From Paenibacillus albicereus (lineage in GTDB: Bacteria; Bacillota; Bacilli; Paenibacillales; Paenibacillaceae): 64,000 bases of DNA. The DNA lies in assembly GCF_012676905.1 (NCBI RefSeq), contig NZ_CP051428.1:3806001-3870000 (forward strand), read 5' to 3'. Each line of letters begins with the position of its first letter. Within the stretch, counting starts at the first letter, position 1. The translations under genes were made by a program, and so were the position numbers. The notes under the pieces were generated by a model, which did not search any database, had not been told where the DNA came from, and was given only the letters and a program-made list of their open reading frames with translations. Of the stretch, positions 43,640-51,937 are shown in pieces.

Positions 43640-43642
43640 CGG

Positions 43643-43921
43643 CTAGACGTACAGCGCAGCGGCCGTCTCCCTGCCGACGATCGAGCAGGCGAGGATCGCC
43701 GTATCGAGCAGCTCCAGCTCGCCGGCGAGCGCCGCGCGCTTGCGCTCGAACTGCTGCAGATGCAGCACGCCCGTCTCGTCCTCGGGGTAGCGCTCGACGT
43801 ACTGCCGCATCTCGGCCAGCGTCACTTCCAGCTCCTCCAGCTCCGCTCGGCAGGCGGCGAAGCCTTCGGCCGATCTGTCGTCCCGCTTGCTATATCCGTT
43901 CATCTCGATCATGAATTCCAT
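43643..43921 (-). CDS. Unknown 92-residue helical protein
   Basis: Not recognised. Mostly alpha-helical and acidic, with likely coiled-coil segments (RAELEELEVTLAEMRQYVER; FERKRAALAGELELLD). Strong AGGAGG nine bases before ATG, and coupled to the following alpha/beta hydrolase. Cytoplasmic by appearance. Confidence 0.7.
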   Translation of the reverse strand: MEFMIEMNGYSKRDDRSAEGFAACRAELEELEVTLAEMRQYVERYPEDETGVLHLQQFERKRAALAGELELLDTAILACSIVGRETAAALYV

Positions 43922-44049
43922 GGTGGTCGTACCTCCTGAGTTCTCGCTTTCGTTCGGTTCGGATGGGCCCGTTACGCTCCGAGCCGGGCAGCCTCGCTGC
44001 CGTCCGCTTCCTTTATTACCACCGCGAGTCCGGGTGAAACAGCAAAGAA

Positions 44050-44077
44050 GCCCTGCTCCCGTAAAAGGGAAGAGGGC
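44050..44077 (-). terminator. Probable terminator after yqkE
   Basis: Imperfect stem GCCCT.CTCCC / GGGA..AGGGC with a T-rich tail on the minus strand, 50 bp after the yqkE stop. Confidence 0.5.
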
Positions 44078-44123
44078 CTCGCGGACGATCTCCGGCGCTC
44101 CGGGAAGCGCGTCAGATCGCCTC

Positions 44124-44387
44124 TTATTTGTAGCTCTTCCAGTCCATGCTGCTGTTCTCCAGCAAATACTCCATGCTGCTCTCGTTGCGCTTCTGCTCCG
44201 CCTTGCGGGCTTCCTCGGCGCGCTGGCGCTCCTCCTCGCGGACCCGCTCCTGCTCCGCGCGCATGTCGCTTGCCTGGTTCTTCAGGCGGTCGACGAGCTC
44301 CGCCGGCAGCAGGTCCTTGAGCGTGGCCGCCTTCGCCGCCGCTTCCGGACGCGGCTCCGGCGCGCGTCCCCGGTTCTTTTTGGCCAT
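44124..44387 (-). CDS. yqkE: YqkE-family protein (DUF3886)
   Basis: 87 residues, highly charged. Hallmarks: MAKK start, ATLKDLLPAELVDRLKNQ, a long Arg/Glu helix, and the C-terminal SSMDWKSYK that ends this family. Cytoplasmic; function unknown. Preceded by GGAGG. Confidence 0.88.
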   Translation of the reverse strand: MAKKNRGRAPEPRPEAAAKAATLKDLLPAELVDRLKNQASDMRAEQERVREEERQRAEEARKAEQKRNESSMEYLLENSSMDWKSYK

Positions 44388-44458
44388 GATGCGGCATCCT
44401 CCCCTCGCCTCTAGCTTGCTCGCAGGCGATTATACCACAGCGCGCCTCTCCCGGCATC

Positions 44459-45337
44459 TCAGCCGATCGACAGGCGCAGCGTGATGCCGGACGGATCGAT
44501 GACCTCCAGCTCGCCCTCGGCTGCGCGGACGTCGACTCCGCCTTCCCGCAGCCGATCCGCCGCAGCTTCCCGGGTCGCCGCGTCCGGGAACAGGATCGTG
44601 CCGAACTTCAGGCCGACGGCATGCTCCGGCGGATGCTTCGCGCCGCGCCCGGCCCAGATGTTGAGGCCGATATGATGGTGATAGCCGCCGGCCGAGATGA
44701 ACAGCGCGCCCATCGACTGCCAGCCGTCGACGATCAGATCGAAGCCGAGCAGGCCGCAGTAGAACTGGCGGGACGCCTCCAGGTCCGCCACGTGGAAATG
44801 GACATGGCCGATGACCGTGCCGTCCGGCAGCCCTTCCCACGGCTGTCCCTCCGCCAGCGCGAGCAGGCCTTCGGCGTCGACCGGATCGGTGCCCATGCGC
44901 ACATGGCCGCTCTCGTCGTACGTCCACTCGCTGCGCGGGCGGTCCCGGTAAATCTCGATGCCGTTGCCGTCGGGATCGGTGATGTACAGCGCCTCGCTGA
45001 CCCAGTGGTCGCCCTGGCCGATATGGATGCCCGCCTCCGCCATGTTGCGGAGCACGAGCCCGAGCGACCGGCGATCCGGCAGCAGCACGGCAAAATGGTA
45101 CAGCCCGGCCGCCGAGCGGCGGTCAACCGCGGCGGCATCCGGCCTTTCCTCCAGCTCCAGCAGAACTTCGTCCGCTCCGGCATGGCCCAGCGCGGCTTCG
45201 CCTTCGGCACGGCTGAGCAGACGGAAGCCGAGGATGTCGCGGTAGTAGGCGATGGAGCGGTCCAGATCGCGGATCTTGAGCCGGACCTTGCCGATGCGGA
45301 CATTGGGATCGATCGTGCCTTGCAAAGGATGGTTCAT
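44459..45337 (-). CDS. catE: Catechol 2,3-dioxygenase-like VOC protein (CatE)
   Basis: 292 residues with two vicinal-oxygen-chelate modules. The C-terminal module carries the metal ligands expected: His in IGHVHFHVADL, His in YHHHIGLNIW, Glu in ELEVIDPSG. The N-terminal module (GKVRLKIRDLDRSIAYYRDILG) lacks the first His. Matches B. subtilis CatE (YfiE), an iron-dependent extradiol ring-cleavage enzyme that removes catechol. The usual redox-responsive MarR partner (CatR) is not adjacent. AGGTG about nine bases before ATG. Confidence 0.88.
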   Translation of the reverse strand: MNHPLQGTIDPNVRIGKVRLKIRDLDRSIAYYRDILGFRLLSRAEGEAALGHAGADEVLLELEERPDAAAVDRRSAAGLYHFAVLLPDRRSLGLVLRNMAEAGIHIGQGDHWVSEALYITDPDGNGIEIYRDRPRSEWTYDESGHVRMGTDPVDAEGLLALAEGQPWEGLPDGTVIGHVHFHVADLEASRQFYCGLLGFDLIVDGWQSMGALFISAGGYHHHIGLNIWAGRGAKHPPEHAVGLKFGTILFPDAATREAAADRLREGGVDVRAAEGELEVIDPSGITLRLSIG

Positions 45338-45431
45338 GGTGGATGCACCTCATTAGTTACTTATTTTTAGTTAGTATAATACATAAAGTAAATGGATGCA
45401 ACCGTCGGCGGATGCCGATTCATGCCAACGG

Positions 45432-45470
45432 AAAAGGGACGCTGCGGCCAGCGCCCGCCTCGTCCCTTTG
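45432..45470 (-). terminator. Terminator after kimA
   Basis: AAAGGGACG (45433-45441) paired with CGTCCCTTT (45461-45469), T-run on the minus strand; lies between the kimA stop and the catE start. Confidence 0.7.
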
Positions 45471-45552
45471 TGCTATTCCGTATCCTGCCCTTTCCGGGCG
45501 GCTTCATCCAAATCCGATTGGCCGCTGCGGCCAAGGCCACGGCTCTCCCCCG

Positions 45553-47373
45553 TCAATGCTTCAGATGGTAAGGAACCGTCGCGATGACGATGTCCTTGCG
45601 ATTGAACAAATAGGTGCGCAGCAGCAGACCGGTCTGGTTGTGCAGGATGTGCTGCCACCAATGCTTCGTCACGAACTGCGGGATGAGGATCGTGATGTGA
45701 TCGGTCTCGGCCGTCTTCCACTCCACCGTATCGATGAACTTGAGCAGCGGCCGCGTGATGCTCCGGTAGCTGGAGCGCAGCACGATGAGCCGGACGCCCG
45801 GGTTCCACTCCGCCCACTTGGCCTCCATCCGCTCGATGGAGTCGTCGTCGAAGCCGACATAGACCGCGACGACATTGTCGGTCAGCGACTTGGCGTAGCC
45901 GATCGAGTTGCTGACGACGCGCGTGATGCCGGCGACCGGCACGACGACGGTGCTGCCCTTGATGGTCGGCTTGTCGGCGGAGAGGTCGATGCGCAGCTCG
46001 TCGGCGACTTTGACGTAATGGCGATGGATGCGCAGGAACAGCCACATGACGACCGGGAGAAAGATGAACACCATCCACACCTGGGCGAACTTGGTGAAGA
46101 TGAAGATGAGCGTGATGCTGAGCGTCGTCAGCATGCCGACGGTATTGATCGCCAGCTTGCCGCCCCAGCCCTTGGGCCTCTGCCGCACCCAGCGCACCAT
46201 CATGCCGAGCTGCGACAGCGTGAACGGGATGAAGACGCCGACCGCATACAGCGGGATCAGGTTCTCCGTATTGCCGCCGAACAGCACGACAAGCACGATC
46301 GAAAACGCGGCGAGGAAGAGGATGCCGTTGGAGAAGCCGAGCCGGTCGCCGCGCACCATGAACGCATGCGGCATGTATTTGTCCTTGGCCAGCATGAACG
46401 CCAGCAGCGGAAACGCCGAATACGCCGTGTTGGCGGCCAGGAACAGGATGAGCGCCGTCACGCCCTGGATGAAATAGTAGAGGAAGCCGCGCCCGAACGT
46501 GGAGGCGGCGATCTGCGACACGACCGTCTCGTTGCTGCTCGGCGTGATGCCGTACCAGTACGCCAGCACGCTGATGCCGAGGAACATGCTGCCGAGGATG
46601 ACGCCCATCATGACGAGCGTGGCGGCGGCGTTGCGCTCGGCCGGCTGCTTGAAGTTCGGGATCGCGTTGGACACGGCCTCCACTCCGGTCAGCGCCGAGC
46701 AGCCGGAGCTGAACGCCTTGAGCAGCAGGAACAGGCTGACGTTGCTGACGGCCGTGCCGATCTCCGGAATGTCCGGATGCGTGCCTCCGGTCAGGTAGCG
46801 GACGACGCCGGAGATGATGAGCACGAAGATGGACACGACGAACAGGTAGATCGGGATCGCGAGCACCGAGGCCGACTCGGTGACGCCGCGCAGATTCAAG
46901 AGCGTCAGGAACAGGATGACGACCGTCGCGATCGCGACCCGGTGGTCGTGCAGCGAAGGAAAGGCCGACGTGATCGCGTCGGTGCCGGCCGAGGCGCTGA
47001 CCGCCACGGTCAGGATGTAGTCGATCAGCAGCGAGCTGCCGGCCAGCAGGCCGGTCGTCGTGCCGAGATTGTGCTTGGCGACGACATAGGCGCCGCCGCC
47101 CATCGGATAGGAGTAGATCGTCTGGCGGTACGAGAGGATGAGGATCAGCAGCAGGCCGAGCACCGCGATCGAGATCGGGATGCTGTACCAGACGGCGGCG
47201 AAGCCCGCGACCATCAAGGCGATCAGGATCTGCTCCGTGCCGTAGGCGACAGAGGACAGAGCGTCCGAGGAAAGGATGGCCAGCGCCTTCAGCCGTCCCA
47301 GCTTCTCTCCTTCGAGCTCCTTGCTTTTCATCGGCCGGCCGATGAGCAGCCGTTTCATGCGGTTTGCCATCAT
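45553..47373 (-). CDS. kimA: KimA-type potassium transporter (APC superfamily)
   Basis: 606 residues, the length of B. subtilis KimA (YdaO). High similarity by eye along the whole protein: KRLLIGRPMKSKELEG, LAILSSDALSSVAYGTEQI, YPMGGGAYVVAKHNLG, LLIDYILTVAVSASAGTDAI, LLLKAFSSGCSALTGVEAVSN, and the C-terminal cytoplasmic domain ending ATVPYHLKH. Twelve membrane helices, then a 150-residue soluble domain that binds c-di-AMP in KimA. High-affinity K+/H+ symport. Start ATG 47373 after AGGGG. In Bacilli kimA is normally under a c-di-AMP riboswitch; I could not find its conserved core upstream. Confidence 0.93.
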   Translation of the reverse strand: MMANRMKRLLIGRPMKSKELEGEKLGRLKALAILSSDALSSVAYGTEQILIALMVAGFAAVWYSIPISIAVLGLLLILILSYRQTIYSYPMGGGAYVVAKHNLGTTTGLLAGSSLLIDYILTVAVSASAGTDAITSAFPSLHDHRVAIATVVILFLTLLNLRGVTESASVLAIPIYLFVVSIFVLIISGVVRYLTGGTHPDIPEIGTAVSNVSLFLLLKAFSSGCSALTGVEAVSNAIPNFKQPAERNAAATLVMMGVILGSMFLGISVLAYWYGITPSSNETVVSQIAASTFGRGFLYYFIQGVTALILFLAANTAYSAFPLLAFMLAKDKYMPHAFMVRGDRLGFSNGILFLAAFSIVLVVLFGGNTENLIPLYAVGVFIPFTLSQLGMMVRWVRQRPKGWGGKLAINTVGMLTTLSITLIFIFTKFAQVWMVFIFLPVVMWLFLRIHRHYVKVADELRIDLSADKPTIKGSTVVVPVAGITRVVSNSIGYAKSLTDNVVAVYVGFDDDSIERMEAKWAEWNPGVRLIVLRSSYRSITRPLLKFIDTVEWKTAETDHITILIPQFVTKHWWQHILHNQTGLLLRTYLFNRKDIVIATVPYHLKH

Positions 47374-47711
47374 GCTTGCTTTCCCCTTTGCGCGCGCTGC
47401 GCCTGACATGGTTGGATGCGTGCCGACCTCCGTCAGCCCGGAGCCATGATGTATGTTACACCCGGTCCTGGTCGCTGTAAATAACCTTTTACATCTAAGC
47501 TTCTCACTTCTTTCCTTTACCGTTTCGGACCGGGTGCGAACCAGGGTCAAGCCGTTCTTTTTTAGGATGCCCCGAACAAAGCTTCTTCCGCGCCCTTCGC
47601 CCAGGGTCGGGCCTCCGTTTGTAACAGGATTGAGATATCGCGTTCAGGTTCCTTTAAGTTTTACGGCTTAAACTAGAGCTATGACCCCCCTTTGAATAGA
47701 GCAACACCTTG
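47374..47711. other. Long non-coding region upstream of kimA
   Basis: About 340 bp with no credible gene. On the minus strand it would be the kimA leader; it is rich in potential pairing (two ACCCTGG-containing hairpins), with only weak resemblance to a ydaO leader (for example CGCACCCG). On the plus strand, an AT-rich part from about 47640 contains TTTAAG-TTTTACGG-CTTAAA, a C6 run (ACCCCCC) and leads into a rho-independent terminator at 47712-47746, which suggests a small RNA transcribed antisense to the leader. Confidence 0.4.
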
Positions 47712-47746
47712 GACCTGCCGGCTGCCACCGGCGGGTCACTTTTTTT
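47712..47746 (+). terminator. Orphan plus-strand terminator
   Basis: GACCTGCCGG / CCGGCGGGTC stem (47712-47721, 47728-47737) with a 6-nt loop and seven T on the plus strand. No plus-strand gene lies upstream of it between here and kimA. Confidence 0.8.
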
Positions 47747-47754
47747 CAACCCAA

Positions 47755-47786
47755 AAACGCGCCGGCGATCGATCGCCGGCGCGTTT
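47755..47786 (-). terminator. Terminator of the YhgE/TetR operon
   Basis: 32-bp perfect palindrome (AAACGCGCCGGCGATC and its complement) followed by a T-run on the minus strand. Confidence 0.75.
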
Positions 47787-47932
47787 CGTTCTATAATCCG
47801 CTGCGCTTGCCGTGCTGTCCTCAGTCAGTTATCCGACCTATTTCCCTGTCAAGCAGACTCTTGGCGGCGGCTGCGCGCCGAAGCAGCGCCCGGCTTGAAG
47901 GCCGACGCGATCGTGACCGCCGCTCCTCCGAG

Positions 47933-49042
47933 TCAGACCCAGGTGAGCGCTGCCGTGGCGTGGTTCCAGTTCAGCCCTTTGCCGAAGAAGAACAGCTCGC
48001 GAAGTCCATCGACCAGGAAGCGCATCGGCAGCCACGGATGGATCCAGTCGCGGTAGAACGGCGACATCATCTCAGGCGCCAGCGCGAGCAGCGGAGCGCC
48101 GAAGAACAGCATCAGCGCGAACAGGGCGATGCCTTTGAGGCCCAGCCAGGACACCACGGCCGTAATCAGCAGGAAGAAGCTGAAGAACGCGATCGCGAGG
48201 AACAGGGCCGTGTCGGCGAACCGCGGAATCGCGAGCCCGATCATGTCCCTGGCGATCCAGGCGAAGCCGAACCCGACGAGGAGCGCGACGACGGCTCCCG
48301 CTCCGATATGCAGGAGCTTCGCGCCAAGCGGACGGTTCCGTCCGGCAGCGGCTTTGGAGAAGGCCAGGAAAAGGACGGCGGAGCAAGCCATGCTTGCCAT
48401 CCAAAGCGGCTGGAACAACGAGACGGGCGCGTTGCCGTTTGCGCTTTTTGTCCCGATCTCGTTGAAGGGAATCACCTTCTTGGCGATCGGAGCGGCCAAC
48501 GCCGCCGCCTGATCGGGCGTCAGCGAAGCGCCTTGGGCTCGGAGCGCATCCAGCGTCTGAGCGCGCAGCTTCTCGTTCAGCGTGCCGACGACGCCGTCCA
48601 GCACCTGCCCGGCGACGGTCGCTGCCGCTGCGTTCAAGCCCTGATTGAGGTAGATCCGGAGCTCCGGCGAGGATGGCGACGGAGTCCGCATGGAAGCCTG
48701 CTTGGCGCTGAAGTCCTCCGGAATGACGAGCGCGGCGTAATAGTCCTTGTCGCTCATGCCTTGCCGCGCCCTGGCCTCGTCCTTGACGACGACCCACTCG
48801 ACAGCCGGCTCCTCGCCCGGTGCCGTGGGGGCCTGGCGGATCGTCTTCACGATCGTATCCCCCAGGTTCAACTCCGGCTGACCGGAGATCGCGATGCCCT
48901 GATCCGCGTTGACGACCGCGATCGGCAGCTGCCGGGGCTTCACTTGCACGGACGGAAACAGCGTGAGCGAAAATACGAAGATGATGAGCAAGGCAAGGAC
49001 CGGCGCGAGCAGGACGAGCCTTTTTTCTTTAGTCTGCAACAT
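47933..49042 (-). CDS. YhgE/Pip-like ABC-2-type membrane protein
   Basis: 369 residues. Helix 1 (about 9-30), a 170-residue extracellular domain (PIAVVNADQGIAI, YYAALVIPEDFSAKQ, IYLNQGLNAAAATV), then five helices (about 205-350). This layout is that of the YhgE/Pip-DUF3533 branch of ABC-2 permeases, often drug or wall-stress exporters with no ATPase of their own. AAGGAG before ATG; 13 bp after the TetR stop, so it is probably the target of that repressor. Substrate unknown. Confidence 0.85.
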   Translation of the reverse strand: MLQTKEKRLVLLAPVLALLIIFVFSLTLFPSVQVKPRQLPIAVVNADQGIAISGQPELNLGDTIVKTIRQAPTAPGEEPAVEWVVVKDEARARQGMSDKDYYAALVIPEDFSAKQASMRTPSPSSPELRIYLNQGLNAAAATVAGQVLDGVVGTLNEKLRAQTLDALRAQGASLTPDQAAALAAPIAKKVIPFNEIGTKSANGNAPVSLFQPLWMASMACSAVLFLAFSKAAAGRNRPLGAKLLHIGAGAVVALLVGFGFAWIARDMIGLAIPRFADTALFLAIAFFSFFLLITAVVSWLGLKGIALFALMLFFGAPLLALAPEMMSPFYRDWIHPWLPMRFLVDGLRELFFFGKGLNWNHATAALTWV

Positions 49043-49055
49043 AAGACCCTCTCCT

Positions 49056-49703
49056 TTAGTCAGATGATGGATTCCGAATGCCGTCCAGCATGAAGCGGAC
49101 CGCGTCCTCGATCTCCTCGTTCGTCACATGGTCTTGATTCAAAAGCACGAAGCGCGAGGCGAAAAATCCGCCGATAAACGTAAAGAGCATCCTCATGACC
49201 GTTCGCGGAGGCAGCTGCGCGAGCTCTCCCCGCTCCTGGAACAGCTCGATGACCGGCAAGAGCCGCGATGCCGCGACATCGGCCAGATAGGGGAGGATCT
49301 CCTTCTTGATCTCCTCCTTGTAGACGAGCTCCTTGATGAGGACGCGGAGGATATCCTTGTTCTCCAGCGCGAATTGGACCCGGTTCTGGAGGAAGGCCCG
49401 CAGGAAGCCTTCGAGCGAGGAGTTAGTCCGGACGATGCTGCCGATGACCTCCTCCGCCATGACCGGGAAAAACTCCTTGACGCGAGGAACGATCAGATGA
49501 AGCAGCAGCTTCTCTTTCGTTCCGTATTGCTTGAAAATGCTCGCCTCCGACACCTCGGCCGCCTTGGCGATTTCCGCCGTCGACGTATTGGAATAGCCCT
49601 TCTCGGCGAACAATTGAATGGCCGCCTCGACGATCCGTTCTTGCTTGACCGACAGCTTGGACGCGTTCGAGAGCAGGATTTCTTGAAACAGATTGCTGGA
49701 CAA
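49056..49703 (-). CDS. TetR-family repressor
   Basis: 215 residues. N-terminal helix-turn-helix in AAIQLFAEKGYSNTSTAEIAKAAEVSEASIFKQYGTKEKLLLH; the rest is the all-helical ligand and dimer domain. Starts with TTG (49703): a stop codon lies just upstream in frame and there is no ATG before the DNA-binding domain; AGGTG precedes it. First gene of an operon with the YhgE-like membrane protein. Likely autoregulates through a repeat at 49741-49758. Confidence 0.92.
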   Translation of the reverse strand: MSSNLFQEILLSNASKLSVKQERIVEAAIQLFAEKGYSNTSTAEIAKAAEVSEASIFKQYGTKEKLLLHLIVPRVKEFFPVMAEEVIGSIVRTNSSLEGFLRAFLQNRVQFALENKDILRVLIKELVYKEEIKKEILPYLADVAASRLLPVIELFQERGELAQLPPRTVMRMLFTFIGGFFASRFVLLNQDHVTNEEIEDAVRFMLDGIRNPSSD

Positions 49704-49740
49704 GCTCGGCTCACCTCATCCTTTCGCATGCGATTCGAAT

Positions 49741-49793
49741 AGTAAGTACTCACTCACTTAATCCGTTATAGCATTCCATGCCTTCCGGGTCAA
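49741..49793 (-). promoter_or_regulatory. tetR promoter and candidate operator
   Basis: TTGACC (49788-49793), 17-bp spacer, TATAAC (49765-49770) on the minus strand. Just downstream, AGTAAGT...ACTCACT (49741-49758) is an imperfect inverted repeat, the usual place for a TetR operator. Confidence 0.6.
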
Positions 49794-49918
49794 GAGCGGT
49801 TATCGGGGTTGGCCGGCCATGAGCCCCGCGCTCCCGATTTTCTTTTTCGGACGAGTCGGGTACGATAGACATTCACTTGCTTCATCCCTTTTATCTTTTT
49901 CGTGAACGGAGGTCCGAC

Positions 49919-50959
49919 ATGCCCCTGTCCTCGCTTGATCCGCATCCGATCGGAGTCCCGCCCGGCCTATGGGCGGCCTTCCGCCGCACCGGCGTCGCCG
50001 AGGCGGAGCTGGCCGCCGAGGCCGGCGTGCCGCTCTCGCTCCTGAGCCGGCCGTACGTGTCCCGCGACCACTACTTCGCCCTATGGCGAGCTTATGCCGC
50101 GCTGACCGGCGATATGGCGAGAAGCGCGATGGATTTGGCGAGCGCGTATGCGCCCGCCGCCTATCCTCCTTCGGTGCTCGCCAGCTACCATGCTCGGGAC
50201 TACCGCGACGCCCTTCGACGCATGGCCCGCTACAAGCCGCTTTGTCCGCCGGAAGGCCTCACCATGGACGAGCAAGGAGCCCACTGCAGGCTCGAGCTGG
50301 AGCCGCCTGCTGCCGGTCCGGCCCCGCCGCCGCTGCTGCAGGCGCTGACGCTGGCCTTCCTGCTCGAGCTGGGACGCAAAGGAACCGGCAAGCCGCTCCG
50401 CGCGCGGAGCGTCGAGCTCGCGGAGATGAGCGGAGACGTCGCGGCGCTCGAAGCGTACTTCGGCTGCGCGATCCGCATCGGCGGGGCGCGCAGCCGCCTG
50501 ACGCTATCGCGAGGCGATCTCGATCTGCCCTTCGTCACCTCCAACGAAGAGCTGCTCGACATCCTGACGCCTGCCTTGAAGCAGACGCTGGACGAGCGGA
50601 CGGTCCGCCAGCCCGCAGCCGATCAAGCGTTGCGGGCGATCAAGCGCAGCCTCCCCGACGGCCGGCCCTCGATCCAGACAGCCGCCAAAACGCTCGGCCT
50701 CAGCTCCCGTACGCTCCAGCGCCGGCTGGCCGACGAGGGAACGAGCTTCAAGCTGCTGGTCGACGAGGCCAGGCGCGAGCTGGCGCGAGCCTATCTGGCC
50801 GATGCCCGGATCGAGATCAAGGACATCGCCTTCCGGATCGGCTTCGAGGACTCGAGCTCGTTCTACCGGGCTTTTCGCCGCTGGGAGAACGCCACGCCGG
50901 CAGATTGGCGCGCTGCGCAACAAAAGTGTCGTCCGCCGCTCCTTACGGATTCGCCCTGA
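49919..50959 (+). CDS. AraC-family regulator with PF12625-type ligand domain
   Basis: 346 residues. N-terminal arabinose-binding-like domain of the OruR/ArgR type (about 20-190; SRPYVSRDHYFALWRAY) and C-terminal AraC helix-turn-helix pair (about 240-335; SIQTAAKTLGLSSRTLQRRL and IKDIAFRIGFEDSSSFYRAF). ATG 49919 with GGAGG six bases upstream. The following SDR gene, 41 bp downstream on the same strand, is probably in its operon. Effector unknown. Confidence 0.92.
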   Translation: MPLSSLDPHPIGVPPGLWAAFRRTGVAEAELAAEAGVPLSLLSRPYVSRDHYFALWRAYAALTGDMARSAMDLASAYAPAAYPPSVLASYHARDYRDALRRMARYKPLCPPEGLTMDEQGAHCRLELEPPAAGPAPPPLLQALTLAFLLELGRKGTGKPLRARSVELAEMSGDVAALEAYFGCAIRIGGARSRLTLSRGDLDLPFVTSNEELLDILTPALKQTLDERTVRQPAADQALRAIKRSLPDGRPSIQTAAKTLGLSSRTLQRRLADEGTSFKLLVDEARRELARAYLADARIEIKDIAFRIGFEDSSSFYRAFRRWENATPADWRAAQQKCRPPLLTDSP

Positions 50960-51000
50960 CCCGGTATCATCGTCAAGGGAAACGAAGGAGGTTCAACTCG

Positions 51001-51795
51001 ATGAAACTGGAAGTGAAAGGCCGAACGGCGCTTGTGACCGGATCGACAAAAGGCATCGGCAAGGCGATCGCGTTCGAATTGGCCAAGGAAGGCGTCCATG
51101 TGCTCGTCCATGGACGAAGCCGGACGGAGGCGGAGCGGGTCGCGGCTGAAATCAAGGCAGCCTATCCCGAGTCCTTGTGCCGCGCGGCAGCAGCCGATCT
51201 CGTCGATCCGGAGCAGAGGGCAGCTCTCCTCCGCGATCATCCGGCGGTGGACATGCTGATCCACAGCATGGGCGTGTACGGCATCCAATCCTACGAAGAG
51301 ACGAGCGAGGAAGAGTGGGAGCAGTATGTACGGACGAACGTGCTCGCTGCGAACGCGCTGACGAAGCATTATCTGCCTGGAATGAAGGAACGAGGCTTCG
51401 GACGAATTCTCTTCATCGCCAGCGAGGAAGCCGTCATGCCGTCCGGACAGATGCCCGCCTACGCCATGACCAAGACGATGCTGCTCTCGCTGGCCCGAAG
51501 CTTGTCGCGGCTGACGGCAGGGACGGATGTGACGGTCAACACGATTCTCCCCGGTCCGACGATGACGGAAAAGGTATCCGGCATCATCGAGGGGCTCTAT
51601 GCAGGCGAAGAGCTGACGCTGGAGGAAAAGGAGCGTCGGTTCATGAGCGAGGTCATGCCGCAATCCGAGCTCGGGCGCTTCCTCCGTCCGGCCGAGATCG
51701 GCCGCCTCGTCGCCTTCCTGTGCAGCCCCCATGCCTCGCCGTTCCGCGGCTCTCCGATCCGCATGGACGGCGGGCTGGTGCCCACGATCTTCTAA
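51001..51795 (+). CDS. Short-chain dehydrogenase/reductase
   Basis: 264 residues, classical SDR. NAD(P)-binding TGSTKGIG (14-21), HGRS after beta-2 (favouring NADP), catalytic Ser in IASEEAV and the YAMTK active-site Tyr/Lys thirteen residues later. The family's NAG motif reads HSMGVYG. AAGGAGG before the ATG. Co-transcribed with the AraC regulator. The substrate cannot be read from sequence. Confidence 0.92.
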   Translation: MKLEVKGRTALVTGSTKGIGKAIAFELAKEGVHVLVHGRSRTEAERVAAEIKAAYPESLCRAAAADLVDPEQRAALLRDHPAVDMLIHSMGVYGIQSYEETSEEEWEQYVRTNVLAANALTKHYLPGMKERGFGRILFIASEEAVMPSGQMPAYAMTKTMLLSLARSLSRLTAGTDVTVNTILPGPTMTEKVSGIIEGLYAGEELTLEEKERRFMSEVMPQSELGRFLRPAEIGRLVAFLCSPHASPFRGSPIRMDGGLVPTIF

Positions 51796-51866
51796 CGGGT
51801 CCCGCCGCGATGCTCCGCCGCGATCTCCCCGATGACGCGCCTGCCCCATTCGGACCGCTCCCATCC

Positions 51867-51896
51867 CTCATAGTCCCGTCCACCGGCGCATAGATT
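51867..51896 (+). promoter_or_regulatory. spoVR: Candidate sigma-E promoter of spoVR
   Basis: CTCATAGT (51867-51874), 14-bp spacer, CATAGATT (51889-51896); six of eight matches to each sigma-E box. Leader about 35 nt. Confidence 0.45.
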
Positions 51897-51937
51897 GGGT
51901 ATGAACCCCAACTTTCGCACGGAGGGATGGAACCGAT

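Noticed and set aside
47453-47671. 72-codon plus-strand frame upstream of kimA
   Set aside because: No ribosome site or recognisable family; Arg/Pro/Phe-rich composition. The region is better explained as leader or small RNA.
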